Assembly (NCBI RefSeq): GCF_005889715.1
Contig: NZ_VCKW01000020.1
Location: forward strand, 1-53,649
Origin: Actinomadura soli
GTDB taxonomy: Bacteria > Actinomycetota > Actinomycetes > Streptosporangiales > Streptosporangiaceae
Reading direction: 5' to 3'
DNA length: 53,649 bases
How positions within the stretch are numbered: the first letter of the stretch is position 1; each line of letters opens with the position of its first letter. The notes under the pieces are model-generated. The model searched no databases and was not told the DNA's origin. It worked only from the letters and a program-made list of their open reading frames with translations. Positions 1 through 9,573 of the stretch are shown here, in pieces. The position numbers and the translations under genes are program-made.

Positions 1-68
1 TGATGGGGCTACCGCCGAGATCTACACCGTCTAATTCGTCGGCAGCGTCAGAGGTGTATAAGAGACAG
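1..68 (+). other. Illumina P5/Nextera library adapter (not genomic)
   Basis: Positions 1-27 match the P5 flow-cell primer from its third base with four mismatches. Positions 28-35 read CGTCTAAT, which I recall as Nextera i5 index S510. Positions 36-49 are TCGTCGGCAGCGTC, and positions 50-68 are the 19-bp Tn5 mosaic end with one mismatch (T to G at 53). This is a sequencing artefact at a contig end. Genomic sequence starts at 69, and any reading frame through these bases is spurious. Confidence 0.97.
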
Positions 69-688
69 GGGATGGCTCCTGCGGCGCGCAGGGCACGAGC
101 CGCCTCGGCTAAGGAGGCGCCTGTGGTGACGACGTCGTCCACCAGGATCACCTGGCGGCCGGCCATGCCGGGTGGCGTCGCTTCGAGGGCGCCGTCGAGG
201 TTGGTGAGGCGTTGTGCGGCCGTCAGACCCGCTTGGTCGTCTACCCGTCTTCGTTGTCTCAGCGCGTCCAGGCCGGTTACCGGTATGCCTTCGGCGCGTA
301 GGCGGTGTAGCGCGACGGCGACCGTTCCGCGTAAGGGGTCATGGCCCCGCCGCCTGAATGACCCGCGTCTGGACGGCACCCACACCACCGTGTGAGGCGG
401 CTCAAGCCTTGTCAGGGCGGCCTGGATGGCCGTTGCCAGGGCCTCGCCGAGTGGGACGGCCAGGGCCGTCCGGCCGCGTTCCTTGTAGGCGGACAGGATC
501 GTCCGTAGGGGGCCGTCGTAGGTGGTGATCGTCCAGGGAGGCGGGAGGCCGTCCGGTGCCGTTCTCGCGGGCCTTGCGGGGCCCTGCAGGGGCATCGCGC
601 AGGCGTCGCAGAGCAGGACGGGCTCCCCGCCGCATCCGGCGCAGCGTTCGGGAAGCAGCAGGTCGATCAGGTCGGCGAGCAGGTTCAT
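69..688 (-). CDS. ComF family phosphoribosyltransferase, 3' end missing
   Basis: I translated the minus strand from the ATG at 688. The protein begins MNLLADLIDLLLPERCAGCG and has a Cys4 zinc-knuckle-like N-terminus (CAGCG then CDAC). Near the visible end is the PRPP-binding loop VILVDDVVTTGASLAEAARA, the signature of type I phosphoribosyltransferases. ComF proteins are linked to DNA uptake in competent bacteria; their role in actinobacteria is unclear. About 206 codons are visible. The frame is still open at base 69, where the adapter begins, so the last few dozen residues are lost. The gene lies 75 bp downstream of lpqB in the same direction, the order I recall in mycobacteria and Streptomyces. 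There is no clear Shine-Dalgarno (SD) sequence; the start rests on the family-like N-terminus. Confidence 0.85.
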
Positions 689-763
689 GGGTACGACGAT
701 GCCCGCGCCGTCACGCCCTCGTCCCGGACTCCGCGAACTGTGGATAACCCGCGAAACGCGGCG

Positions 764-2593
764 TCAGCCGGGGTAGTTGGGGTCCTTGGCCGGGGTGGGG
801 CAGATCCACGGGCTGTAGGAGTTGCTCGGGGCGCGCTGGCGGCAGACCTGGTCCTTCCCGGACGAGCGGGTGCCGATCAGGATCGGGGCGCCGGGGGCGG
901 CGGCGATCGTCCGGGGCTCGCCGAGGGAGCCGACGCCGAGCGACGTGATGGCGCTGCCGCTGATCGGCATCAGGAACGGGAGGGTCTGCGAGTCGCGCTT
1001 GGCACGGCCGAGCACGGCGAAGGTGTTGTAGTCGCGCCAGGCGAGATCGACCGCGTCCTGGAGTTCGGAGCTCACTGGCAGGAAGGAACCGACGTCCAGG
1101 GAGCCGTCGGGCGCGTGGGCGATGCGACCCAGCTGGACCTGGGGGCGGCCGTCGATGTGGGCGATGACGGCGGCGCGGACACCGTCGCGGGCCAGGCGGA
1201 AGGCGCTGACCTCACGGCCGCCGAGCCCCCAGTGCGCGGCGCGGACAGGTGGCTTGCCACGCGGACGTACCCAGAGCCACGATTCGTCCTTCTTGCTCTC
1301 CACGACCCACAGGGTGCCGTCACGGCTCCAGGTCGGGGCGGTGAAGCGGGACCCCGCCTGCGCGTTGAGCAGCACGCGCGGGGCGGGCGCACCGGTGAGG
1401 GGTGCGGCCACCAGGACCTGGTCGCCCGCAGAGCTGAGACCGGCGAACTCCCGGTAGTCGGGCGCGATGGCGGGACGGGAGAGGCGCCCGGCGGCACCGG
1501 TCACGACGGGCTGGGCGCGGTCGCTCTGCAGGGTGCCCAGGAAGCCGGACGGGCCCACGACGTACGCGTTCTGGTGGGACTCCCCCTGCGGAACCTGACC
1601 GTCGGGCGAGTTCGGCTCCCAGGCGTGCACGGGATGGGTCGACTCCATGCCCTCGGGAGTGACGGTCTCGCCGTCGATCCTCAGCCGCCACCGCTTGATT
1701 TCCGAGAGCTGACGCATCGTCCAGCTGAGCTGTGCCGACATCTGCTCGACGCTTCCGGCACGGGCCTGTTTGGTGAGGTCGACGGTGGCGACCTCCTTGT
1801 CGACCTGCACGCCGTGCCGCAGGCGGGTCCCGGCGGGGAAGGCGGTGTGGACGGCGCCGTTGAGCCAGGACGTCGGCCCGTCCAGCAGGGCCTGGACGAG
1901 CTGTGTCGGCAGCGTCTGCCGGTTCACGACGGGCAGGAAGATGCCGTTGGGGACGAGGGTCTGCTGGTTGGGCGCGAAGAAGAACAGGTTGACGGTGCGC
2001 ATGGCGCGCTCTACGTCGTCCTTGGAGAGCAGCAGCCCGGTCTTGTCGTCGCCGGGCACGCTGGTGATGCGCCAGACACCCTGCGGCGTCTTGGCGAGCA
2101 GGAACGTGGCCTCAAGGCCCTTCGGGGAGGCGGTGTACTGGCCGTCGGTGGAGATGGTGCCGAGTTCCTCGCCGAGGACCTTGACCGTCGCCTGGTTCGC
2201 GGACACCCTGACGACCTGCGGCTCGGTGATGCGGCTGGTCAGGACGGTCACGGACGGCCGCAGCCCCGGGTTCCAGGAGCTCTGGCCGCCGAGGTACATC
2301 CGGGCGACCTTGTGGTTGTCGTCGAAGCTCGCGGACGCCGCGAGGAACCCGGAGACGATCTGCGCGGGCCCCCATTCGGGACGCGGTTTCACCGGGATCA
2401 GCCGGACGTAGGGGTCGTCGACGCGTTCGGCGCGTTCGGCGGGCTTGCCGGTGATGACCTGGCCGCCGCTGGGCAGGGACGCGCATCCGGCCCCGCCGAG
2501 GACGAGCGCGGCGACCGCCAGCCGGCCGATCACCCGGCCGAGCCCGGCGCGGCCGGACATCCGGCCGGGCCTGGCGTGGCCGCGCGTGGTCAC
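764..2593 (-). CDS. lpqB: Lipoprotein LpqB, accessory protein of the MtrAB two-component system
   Basis: Predicted lipoprotein of 609 residues. A signal peptide with a hydrophobic stretch and lipobox LGGAGC places the lipidated Cys at about residue 37. The next part (residues about 45-330) fits the LpqB N-terminal plus GerMN (sporulation/germination) region. The C-terminal half resembles the LpqB beta-propeller domain. In mycobacteria LpqB binds the extracellular part of MtrB and tunes MtrA phosphorylation, cell-wall homeostasis and division. The GTG start overlaps the mtrB stop (GTGA, 2590-2593), so the two genes are translationally coupled. A Met at residue 12 is an alternative start that would still keep the lipobox. 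Length is normal for the family. Confidence 0.93.
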   Translation of the reverse strand: MTTRGHARPGRMSGRAGLGRVIGRLAVAALVLGGAGCASLPSGGQVITGKPAERAERVDDPYVRLIPVKPRPEWGPAQIVSGFLAASASFDDNHKVARMYLGGQSSWNPGLRPSVTVLTSRITEPQVVRVSANQATVKVLGEELGTISTDGQYTASPKGLEATFLLAKTPQGVWRITSVPGDDKTGLLLSKDDVERAMRTVNLFFFAPNQQTLVPNGIFLPVVNRQTLPTQLVQALLDGPTSWLNGAVHTAFPAGTRLRHGVQVDKEVATVDLTKQARAGSVEQMSAQLSWTMRQLSEIKRWRLRIDGETVTPEGMESTHPVHAWEPNSPDGQVPQGESHQNAYVVGPSGFLGTLQSDRAQPVVTGAAGRLSRPAIAPDYREFAGLSSAGDQVLVAAPLTGAPAPRVLLNAQAGSRFTAPTWSRDGTLWVVESKKDESWLWVRPRGKPPVRAAHWGLGGREVSAFRLARDGVRAAVIAHIDGRPQVQLGRIAHAPDGSLDVGSFLPVSSELQDAVDLAWRDYNTFAVLGRAKRDSQTLPFLMPISGSAITSLGVGSLGEPRTIAAAPGAPILIGTRSSGKDQVCRQRAPSNSYSPWICPTPAKDPNYPG

Positions 2594-4227
2594 TCTCCGG
2601 CCTCCAGTTCGGCGTACAGCGGGCGGGCGTCACCGGCCCCTGGAGGGACGAGCGGGAGGGGGGAGCCCCTGAGTTCGGCCCCGGCGGTGCGAGGCAGCGA
2701 GAGACGGAACTGGGAGCCCGCACCGGGCTCTCCCCACGCCTGCAGCCACCCGCCGTGCAGCTGCGCGTCCTCGCGGGAGATCGACAGGCCGAGGCCGGTG
2801 CCGCCGGTGGTGCGGGCGCGGGCGGGGTCGGCGCGCCAGAAGCGGTCGAAGACCATCTGCCCCTCCCCTGGCTTGAGCCCCACGCCGTGGTCGCGGACGG
2901 CGACGGCGACGGCGTCCCGGTCTGCGGCCACGGACACGATGATGTCCTCGCCCTCGCCGTGCTCCACGGCGTTGACGAGCAGGTTGCGCAGGATGCGCTC
3001 GACGCGGCGGCGGTCGACCTCCGCCATGCAGGGCTCGCCCGGCAGTTGCAGGACGACTTTGCTGCCCTTGCGCTCGGACAGCCCCTGGATGTCGCCCACG
3101 ACGCGCAGGACGAGGTCGCGCATGTCCAGGGACTCGACGTCCAGCGTCGCCGCGCCCGCGTCGTGCCGGCTGATCTCCAGCAGGTCGGCCAGGAGCGACT
3201 CGAACCGCTCCAGTTGGCTCTGCAACAGCTCCGCGGAGCGGCCGACCGCCGGGTCGTCGAAGGTGTCGCGGTATTCGTAGAGCATGTCCGCGGCGATCCT
3301 GATGGTGGTCAGGGGCGTGCGGAGCTCATGGGAGACGTCGGAGACGAACTGGCGCTGCACCTGCGACAGGTCTTCCAGTTCGCCGATCTTTTCCTGCAGG
3401 TTCGCGGCCATGTCGTTGAAGGAGCGGGCAAGGCGCGCCAGATCGTCCTCACCGCGGACCCTCATGCGCTCTTCAAGCCGTCCGGCGGCGAGCCTCTGCG
3501 CGCCCTGGGCGGCCAGCCGCACGGGAATGACGACCTGCCGCGTCACCAGCGAGGCGATCGCCGCCAAAAGCAGCACTAGGACGATACCCACCCCGGCCAT
3601 GGACCGACCCACATTGGTCAGGGTCCGCTGTTCCTCCTCAAGCCGGAACAGGTAGTACAGCTCGAACCGGCCGGTCGTGCCGCCGACGATGAGGCCGCTT
3701 TCGGACGGACGGTCATCGACATAGGAAAGCTTGCCGTAGGTGTAGGCGCGTGCACCCGCGGGCGCGTTCCTGAGTTCCTCCCGAAGCCGCCGTGGGACGC
3801 TCTCCTGCCGCAGTTCGTTGGTCGTGTAGCCGTCGAAGTACTGGTCTGTGGTGTCGCGGATGTAGACCTCGTACAACCCGGACGGACCGCTACGCGACTT
3901 GAGCCGCTCGATCGTCGAATTGAGCTTGCTGCCGTCCTCGGGCGAGTTCCCCAAGTCGCGCTGTACCTGCGCCAGGCCGTCGTCCAACTGGAGGCGTGCC
4001 GCCTTGACCTTGCCGTCCATGAGGGCCGACGACACCTGCTGCATCAGGAACGCGCCCAGGATCGCCACGACGATCGCCGAAATGAACAGGGTCGACGTGA
4101 CGATGCGTACCTGGATCGAACGCCGCCACCTCGTGTAGCCCGTCCGCGCGGCGGTGCGCAGGACGCGCCGAAGCGCGCGCAGGCCGCGCCGGGCAGGCCG
4201 CATCGCCCTCTTCATGTCGGCTTTCAT
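2590..4227 (-). CDS. mtrB: Sensor histidine kinase MtrB
   Basis: Membrane histidine kinase of 545 residues. A basic cytoplasmic N-terminus leads into TM1 (about 41-63), an extracytoplasmic sensor region (about 64-205) and TM2 (about 208-228). A HAMP linker follows, then the HisKA box with VSHELRTPL (phospho-accepting His at about 300). The HATPase domain has an N box (NLLVNAVEH) and a glycine-rich GTGLGLSIS motif. MtrB autophosphorylates and passes phosphate to MtrA, controlling cell-wall hydrolases, division and osmotic responses. The first ATG is used; a second Met four codons later is possible. The gene is coupled to lpqB downstream and separated from mtrA upstream by 165 bp, wider than I would expect for this pair. 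Confidence 0.95.
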   Translation of the reverse strand: MKADMKRAMRPARRGLRALRRVLRTAARTGYTRWRRSIQVRIVTSTLFISAIVVAILGAFLMQQVSSALMDGKVKAARLQLDDGLAQVQRDLGNSPEDGSKLNSTIERLKSRSGPSGLYEVYIRDTTDQYFDGYTTNELRQESVPRRLREELRNAPAGARAYTYGKLSYVDDRPSESGLIVGGTTGRFELYYLFRLEEEQRTLTNVGRSMAGVGIVLVLLLAAIASLVTRQVVIPVRLAAQGAQRLAAGRLEERMRVRGEDDLARLARSFNDMAANLQEKIGELEDLSQVQRQFVSDVSHELRTPLTTIRIAADMLYEYRDTFDDPAVGRSAELLQSQLERFESLLADLLEISRHDAGAATLDVESLDMRDLVLRVVGDIQGLSERKGSKVVLQLPGEPCMAEVDRRRVERILRNLLVNAVEHGEGEDIIVSVAADRDAVAVAVRDHGVGLKPGEGQMVFDRFWRADPARARTTGGTGLGLSISREDAQLHGGWLQAWGEPGAGSQFRLSLPRTAGAELRGSPLPLVPPGAGDARPLYAELEAGE

Positions 4228-4392
4228 GAGAGGTCCGCGATGCGGCGTGGCCCTGAACGCAGGGCTCCGGGAGAGTGCTGGACGGTCATCGGCGTGTCAC
4301 GGGGGATACGGCCCTGGCGGAAACTACGGCGGTGTCATGGAATTCGGCGATCGCGGTGCCGTCCTGTGGTGTGTCATCGGGACACCGCGAGG
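4228..4392 (-). promoter_or_regulatory. mtrA-mtrB spacer with regularly spaced GTGTCA motifs
   Basis: On the plus strand GTGTCA begins at 4294, 4332 and 4371, that is every 38-39 bp. The copy at 4294 is GTGTCAC, and the one at 4371 pairs with GACAC at 4381-4385. MtrA sites published for actinobacteria contain GTCAC/GTGAC half-sites, so autoregulation of mtrB is a reasonable guess. The match is loose and unproven. Confidence 0.3.
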
Positions 4393-5079
4393 TCAGGCGG
4401 GCCCGGCCTTGTAGCCGACACCGCGCACGGTGACGACGATCTCGGGACGTTCCGGGTCTTTCTCGATCTTGGCGCGGAGGCGCTGCACGTGGACGTTCAC
4501 CAGGCGCGTGTCGGCGGCGTGCCGGTAGCCCCAGACCTGCTCCAGCAGGACCTCGCGGGTGAACACCTGGCGTGGCTTGCGGGCCAGCGCCACCAGGAGG
4601 TCGAACTCCAGCGGCGTCAGCGGGATGTGCTTGTCGCCGCGCTTGACCGAGTGGCCGGCGACGTCGATGGTGATGTCGCCGATCTGGAGGGTCTCCGGCG
4701 CGGGCTCGTCGGTGCGGCGCAGGCGGGCGCGCACGCGCGCCACCAGCTCCTTCGGCTTGAACGGCTTGACGATGTAGTCGTCGGCGCCGGACTCCAGGCC
4801 GAGGACGACGTCGACGGTGTCGCTCTTGGCCGTCAGCATGACGATCGGCACGCCGGACTCGGCGCGGATCTGCCGGCACACGTCGATGCCGTCCGCCCCG
4901 GGCAGCATCAGGTCGAGCAGCACGAGGTCCGGCCGGGTCTCCCGGAACGCCTCGAGCGCCTTGTCGCCGTCGTGGACGAACGACGGCTCGAAGCCCTCGC
5001 CCCTCAGCACGATGCCGAGCATCTCGGCGAGCGCGAGATCGTCGTCGACGACCAGTACACGTCCTCTCATGGCCCTCAT
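4393..5079 (-). CDS. mtrA: DNA-binding response regulator MtrA (OmpR/PhoB family)
   Basis: Response regulator with a receiver domain and a C-terminal winged helix. Visible receiver residues are the acidic pair VVDDD, the phospho-acceptor Asp in LLDLMLPG, the Thr/Lys switch (MLTAK) and VKPFKPKEL. The DNA-binding part contains LTPLEFDLL and the conserved RLRAKIEKDPERP. Near-identity to M. tuberculosis MtrA, as I recall it, is obvious along the whole length. I chose the ATG at 5079 because it puts the phospho-Asp at residue 56, as in that protein. A GTG at 5085 and an ATG at 5070 are alternatives. It is the master regulator partner of MtrB/LpqB. Confidence 0.96.
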   Translation of the reverse strand: MRAMRGRVLVVDDDLALAEMLGIVLRGEGFEPSFVHDGDKALEAFRETRPDLVLLDLMLPGADGIDVCRQIRAESGVPIVMLTAKSDTVDVVLGLESGADDYIVKPFKPKELVARVRARLRRTDEPAPETLQIGDITIDVAGHSVKRGDKHIPLTPLEFDLLVALARKPRQVFTREVLLEQVWGYRHAADTRLVNVHVQRLRAKIEKDPERPEIVVTVRGVGYKAGPA

Positions 5080-5514
5080 CGTCACAAAGTCGGGGTTCGG
5101 TGGAGTGAGCGCTTCTCATCCTCGCCAGGGCCGGCGGGTGCCGGCCCGTGCGTGTCGTCGGGTGAGAAGTTCTCCGCGGCGCTATGCTCCGGCCCCACCT
5201 CGCCAGGGAGAGAAATGCCTTGGCGTGCAAGGCTACCCGCGTTTGCGTCGTACATGGCTCCCCCGGGATCCGGTGCGCGGCACGGAATTGTAGAGGTGAC
5301 TCCCGAAACGCGCGCAAGGTTGACCGGGATCGGCAGATTCCGGCGGTCCGGCGGCACCTGGAGCGCGCGGATCGCCACCCGCCGGGCCGGGGACGGCAAT
5401 CGCGGCACTTCGCCCGTGACAGGATGACCTGACCGGCCGGACGTCAGGGGGTCTGGGGAGAAACCCGGCGGGCGCGCCGGAAGACCCCAGCCAGAGATCG
5501 CAGGGAGCCACGAC
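5080..5514. other. Divergent intergenic region between mtrA and the membrane/MoxR operon
   Basis: A 435-bp gap that must hold the promoters of both divergent units. GTCACA occurs at 5091, close to the mtrA start, and GTGAC-containing segments lie near 5297 and 5416; these could be MtrA half-sites but none forms a convincing full site. The longer reading frames crossing here are antisense to the gene at 5515 and look spurious. I see no RNA gene. Confidence 0.5.
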
Positions 5515-6615
5515 ATGCCGGGACCGGACGGCTGGGACGACGACGCGGACGTCGACGCGCAGGGCGTCCCGTTCCGTCCCATGTCCATCTCGGAGATGCT
5601 GGACGGCGCGATCGCCGGGATCCGGCGGCGCCCGCGCACGTCCCTGGGCCTGTCCGTGGGGATCAGCACGGTGATCCAGGTGGCGAGCTCGGTCGCCGCG
5701 TACTTCTTCATCGGCGACGAGGCCCGCGGTGAGGTCACCCCGGACGTGCTGATGGAGTCGCTCGGCGCGCAGCTCACGCTGACGGTGATGGGCCTGGTGC
5801 TGTCGGCGTACGGAATTCTCCTGCTCTCCGGGTTGCTCGCGCCGATCCACGGCCGGGAGCTGGTCGGCATGCCGATCGCGCCCCGGCAGGCGTGGCGGGA
5901 CGCCAGGCCCCGCCTCGGCCGGCTGGCCGCGACCGCGGCGGCCGTCATGGGTATCTCGCTCCTCGCACTGGTCCTGCCGATCCTGCCGTTCGCCCTGCTG
6001 ATCGCCGCCGACGCGCATCCGGGGCTGAGCGTGCTCGCGGGAATCCTGGGCTTCCCCATCGGCATAGGGCTGATGGTGTGGCTCTATCTGCTGTTCGTCC
6101 TGGCCGTCCCAGCGGTCGTCTTGGAACGGCAGACGGTGAGGGGTGCGCTTCGCAGGGCGGTGACCCTGTCCAAGGGCCGCTGGTTCCGGACGTTCGGGAC
6201 GCTTCTGCTGGCCCTGCTCGTGACGGTGTTCATGGGCTTCTTCGCGCTGCGGATCCCGTTCCTGTTCGTGCAGCTGATTGTCTTCGGTGACTCTTCTGGC
6301 AGCGATTCGACGATGGCGGCCCTCGCCGTGGACACGCTCGGCCGGATCGTGAGCTGGTCGGTCGTGCTGCCGTTCGACGCCGGTGTCATCGCCTTGCTCT
6401 ACATGGACAGACGGATGCGCCGCGAAGGCTTCGACCTTGAACTGCGCACGCGAGGACGCTCCGTCACCGCCATCTCGTCCGCCCCGGGCAACGGGACTGG
6501 GAACGGCGCAGAGAACGGCGCCGGAAACGACCAGGACGGCCAGGAGGAAGGCTTCATCGGCCTGTGGCGAACCGGTCCGCAGCCGGCACGTCCGGGAACG
6601 GGAGCGAACCCATGA
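5515..6615 (+). CDS. Polytopic membrane protein (glycerophosphodiesterase membrane-domain-like)
   Basis: Integral membrane protein of 366 residues. An acidic N-terminus of about 20 residues precedes MSISEMLDGAIAGIRRRPRT. About six hydrophobic segments follow (near residues 40-65, 80-105, 135-165, 170-205, 220-255, 275-300), then a polar tail rich in Gly and Asn (about 320-345). The layout resembles proteins annotated as glycerophosphoryl diester phosphodiesterase membrane domain, but no catalytic phosphodiesterase domain is present. Its start has an SD (AGGGAG). Its stop overlaps the next start (ATGA at 6612-6615), so it is the first gene of the DUF4129/DUF4350/MoxR/DUF58 operon. The function is unknown; a scaffold for that complex is inference. 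Confidence 0.85.
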   Translation: MPGPDGWDDDADVDAQGVPFRPMSISEMLDGAIAGIRRRPRTSLGLSVGISTVIQVASSVAAYFFIGDEARGEVTPDVLMESLGAQLTLTVMGLVLSAYGILLLSGLLAPIHGRELVGMPIAPRQAWRDARPRLGRLAATAAAVMGISLLALVLPILPFALLIAADAHPGLSVLAGILGFPIGIGLMVWLYLLFVLAVPAVVLERQTVRGALRRAVTLSKGRWFRTFGTLLLALLVTVFMGFFALRIPFLFVQLIVFGDSSGSDSTMAALAVDTLGRIVSWSVVLPFDAGVIALLYMDRRMRREGFDLELRTRGRSVTAISSAPGNGTGNGAENGAGNDQDGQEEGFIGLWRTGPQPARPGTGANP

Positions 6616-7319
6616 CGCGCATGCCCACGCTGCTCGATTCCGCGGCTCTCGATCCCGTCGGTAGGGACGAGGCACGCGAGATGGCCCGCCGCGAGCTGGA
6701 GAAGCAGGTCTACCAGCGCGACAAGCCGTCCTGGCTGCAACGCACCTGGGACGACTTCTCCGAATGGCTGCAGGATCTGTTCAACGGGTCCCCTGCGCCG
6801 GACACGCAAGGGAGCGGCAGCGGCTGGGCGTCGATCGTCGTCATCATCGTCGTGGTGCTCATCGCGGTGGCGATCGTCGCGTGGCTGATGCGGGGGCGCC
6901 GCAACCTGCGCTCCCGGAACGACCCCCTGCTGGAGGACGAGACGTCCACCGCGCTCGACCACAGGGACGCGGCGGAACGTCACGCGGCGGCCGGGCAGTG
7001 GGCGGAGGCGATCCGCGAACGGCTCCGCGCGATAGCCCGCGACCTGGAGGAACGGGCGGTCCTGGCCGCGCGTCCCGGCCGTACCGCCGACGAGCTGGCG
7101 CAGGAGACGGGCGAGGCCGTGCCGGAGCTGGCCGAGGACCTGCGCGTCGCCGTGCGGATCTTCGACGACGTCTGGTACGGCGACCGTCCGGGCACCGCCG
7201 AGGGATACGCGCAGGTCAAGGACGTGGACGAGAAGCTGCGGGCGGCGAAGCCGAAGCCGCTGGAGGCCGATGACCTGATGCCGGCGGGCGCCGGTGAGGA
7301 CGGAGGCCCGCGATGGTGA
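6612..7319 (+). CDS. DUF4129 domain membrane protein
   Basis: Protein of 235 residues. It has a charged N-terminal segment with the LEKQVYQRDKPSWLQR motif, one TM helix (residues about 74-93, VVIIVVVLIAVAIV), and a soluble C-terminal domain containing AAAGQWAEAIRERLRAIARD, typical of DUF4129. This domain is often found beside MoxR, DUF58 and transglutaminase-like genes. I placed the start at the ATG overlapping the preceding stop (6612); an upstream in-frame start would run into the previous gene. The stop overlaps the ATG of the next gene at 7313. Its biochemical role is unknown. Confidence 0.88.
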   Translation: MTRMPTLLDSAALDPVGRDEAREMARRELEKQVYQRDKPSWLQRTWDDFSEWLQDLFNGSPAPDTQGSGSGWASIVVIIVVVLIAVAIVAWLMRGRRNLRSRNDPLLEDETSTALDHRDAAERHAAAGQWAEAIRERLRAIARDLEERAVLAARPGRTADELAQETGEAVPELAEDLRVAVRIFDDVWYGDRPGTAEGYAQVKDVDEKLRAAKPKPLEADDLMPAGAGEDGGPRW

Positions 7320-8532
7320 CGCAGACGCCCCCGCGGAGCGGGGCGGGGCAGGCCGGACCCACGGGCGCCGAGCCGTCCGCGCGGCAGGTCGCGGGGCGCC
7401 GCTGGCGGTCGGCCCGCGGCGTCGTCGCGGTGATCCTCGCCATGGTCGTGATAGCGATCATCCTGGCGGCGCTGCGTCCCTCGACGTCGGCCCAGGCGCT
7501 CGACCCCGAGTCGCCCAAACAGGACGGCAGCCGCGCCCTGGCGGAGATCCTCCGGCAGAACGGGGCGCAGGTGACCGTGGCCAGGCACGCGGACGACGCC
7601 GTCGAGGCGGCCGGTCCTGGGACGGTCATGGTGGTGACCCGCACCGAGAGGCTCACCAACGAGGACCTGATCCTCCTGAGCAACGCGCAGGCCGATCTTC
7701 TGCTCGTCCGGCCCACGTCGTTCGCGCTGGCCGACCTGGCGCCACGGGTGCGCAAGGACGGGCCGACGTTCGAGGACGCCGACGAGCCGGGCTGTTCCCT
7801 CCAGGCGGCGACCCTCGCGGGAGCGGTCGCGTTCCACGAGTCGGAGACCTACGAGGTCAGGGGCGGCTCTGCCACGGAGTGCTACAAGACGGAGTACGGC
7901 AGTGCACGGGTCGTCCAGGTGCAGAACGGTGCGCACACCGTCACCGTGCTCGGCTCGGCCTCCCCGCTGACGAACCGCCGCCTCACTGAAGAGGGCAACG
8001 CGGCACTGGGCATGAACCTGGCGGGCGCCGCCACGGGCTCCTCCGTGGTGTGGCTCGTCCCGGATCTGCCAGAGTCCGGCTCTGGGGCGGGACAGGAGTC
8101 GCTCACCGACCTGCTGCCGTTCGGCGTCAAGCTGTTCTTCCTCGAACTCCTGGTCGCGGTCGTGCTGGTCGCGCTGTGGCGATCCCGCCGCCTGGGCCCG
8201 GTCGTCGCGGAGGCGCTGCCGGTCATCGTCCGCTCCGCCGAGACGGTCGAGGGACGCGCCCGCCTCTACCGCGCCGGGCACGCCCGTGACCGCGCCTCCG
8301 ACGCGCTGCGGTCGGGCGCCCGCGAACGGGTCGTCCCGCTGCTCGGCCTGCCCCGCAGCCGCGCGCAGGACCCATCCGCCGCACAGGAGATCGTCACGGC
8401 GGTCGCCCGCCGCACGACGTACGACGAGACGTACGTCGGCGCGGCCCTGTACGGTCCTGAACCCTTGGACGACGCGGGGCTCATCGCTCTCAGCGACGTC
8501 CTCGACGACCTGGAAAGGCAGGTACGGCAGTC

Positions 8533-8536
<4 letters not shown>
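7313..8536 (+). CDS. DUF4350 domain membrane protein
   Basis: Protein of 407 residues with an N-terminal TM helix (about 36-55) and a second TM near residues 275-295. Between them is an extracytoplasmic or periplasm-facing domain containing the DUF4350-type segment with SRALAEILRQNGAQVTVAR. A cytoplasmic tail of about 110 residues follows. DUF4350 proteins recur next to MoxR ATPases and DUF58 proteins; their function is unknown. The start ATG lies inside the end of the DUF4129 gene and the stop overlaps the next start, so expression is coupled on both sides. Confidence 0.88.

Positions 8537-9572
<1,036 letters not shown>

Positions 9573-9573
<1 letters not shown>

Noticed and set aside
3..395. 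Plus-strand frame from the first bases
   Set aside because: It begins in the sequencing adapter and runs antisense to the ComF gene.
740..3280. 846-codon plus-strand frame
   Set aside because: Antisense to lpqB and mtrB; high GC at third positions keeps shadow frames open, and the composition has no protein-like pattern.
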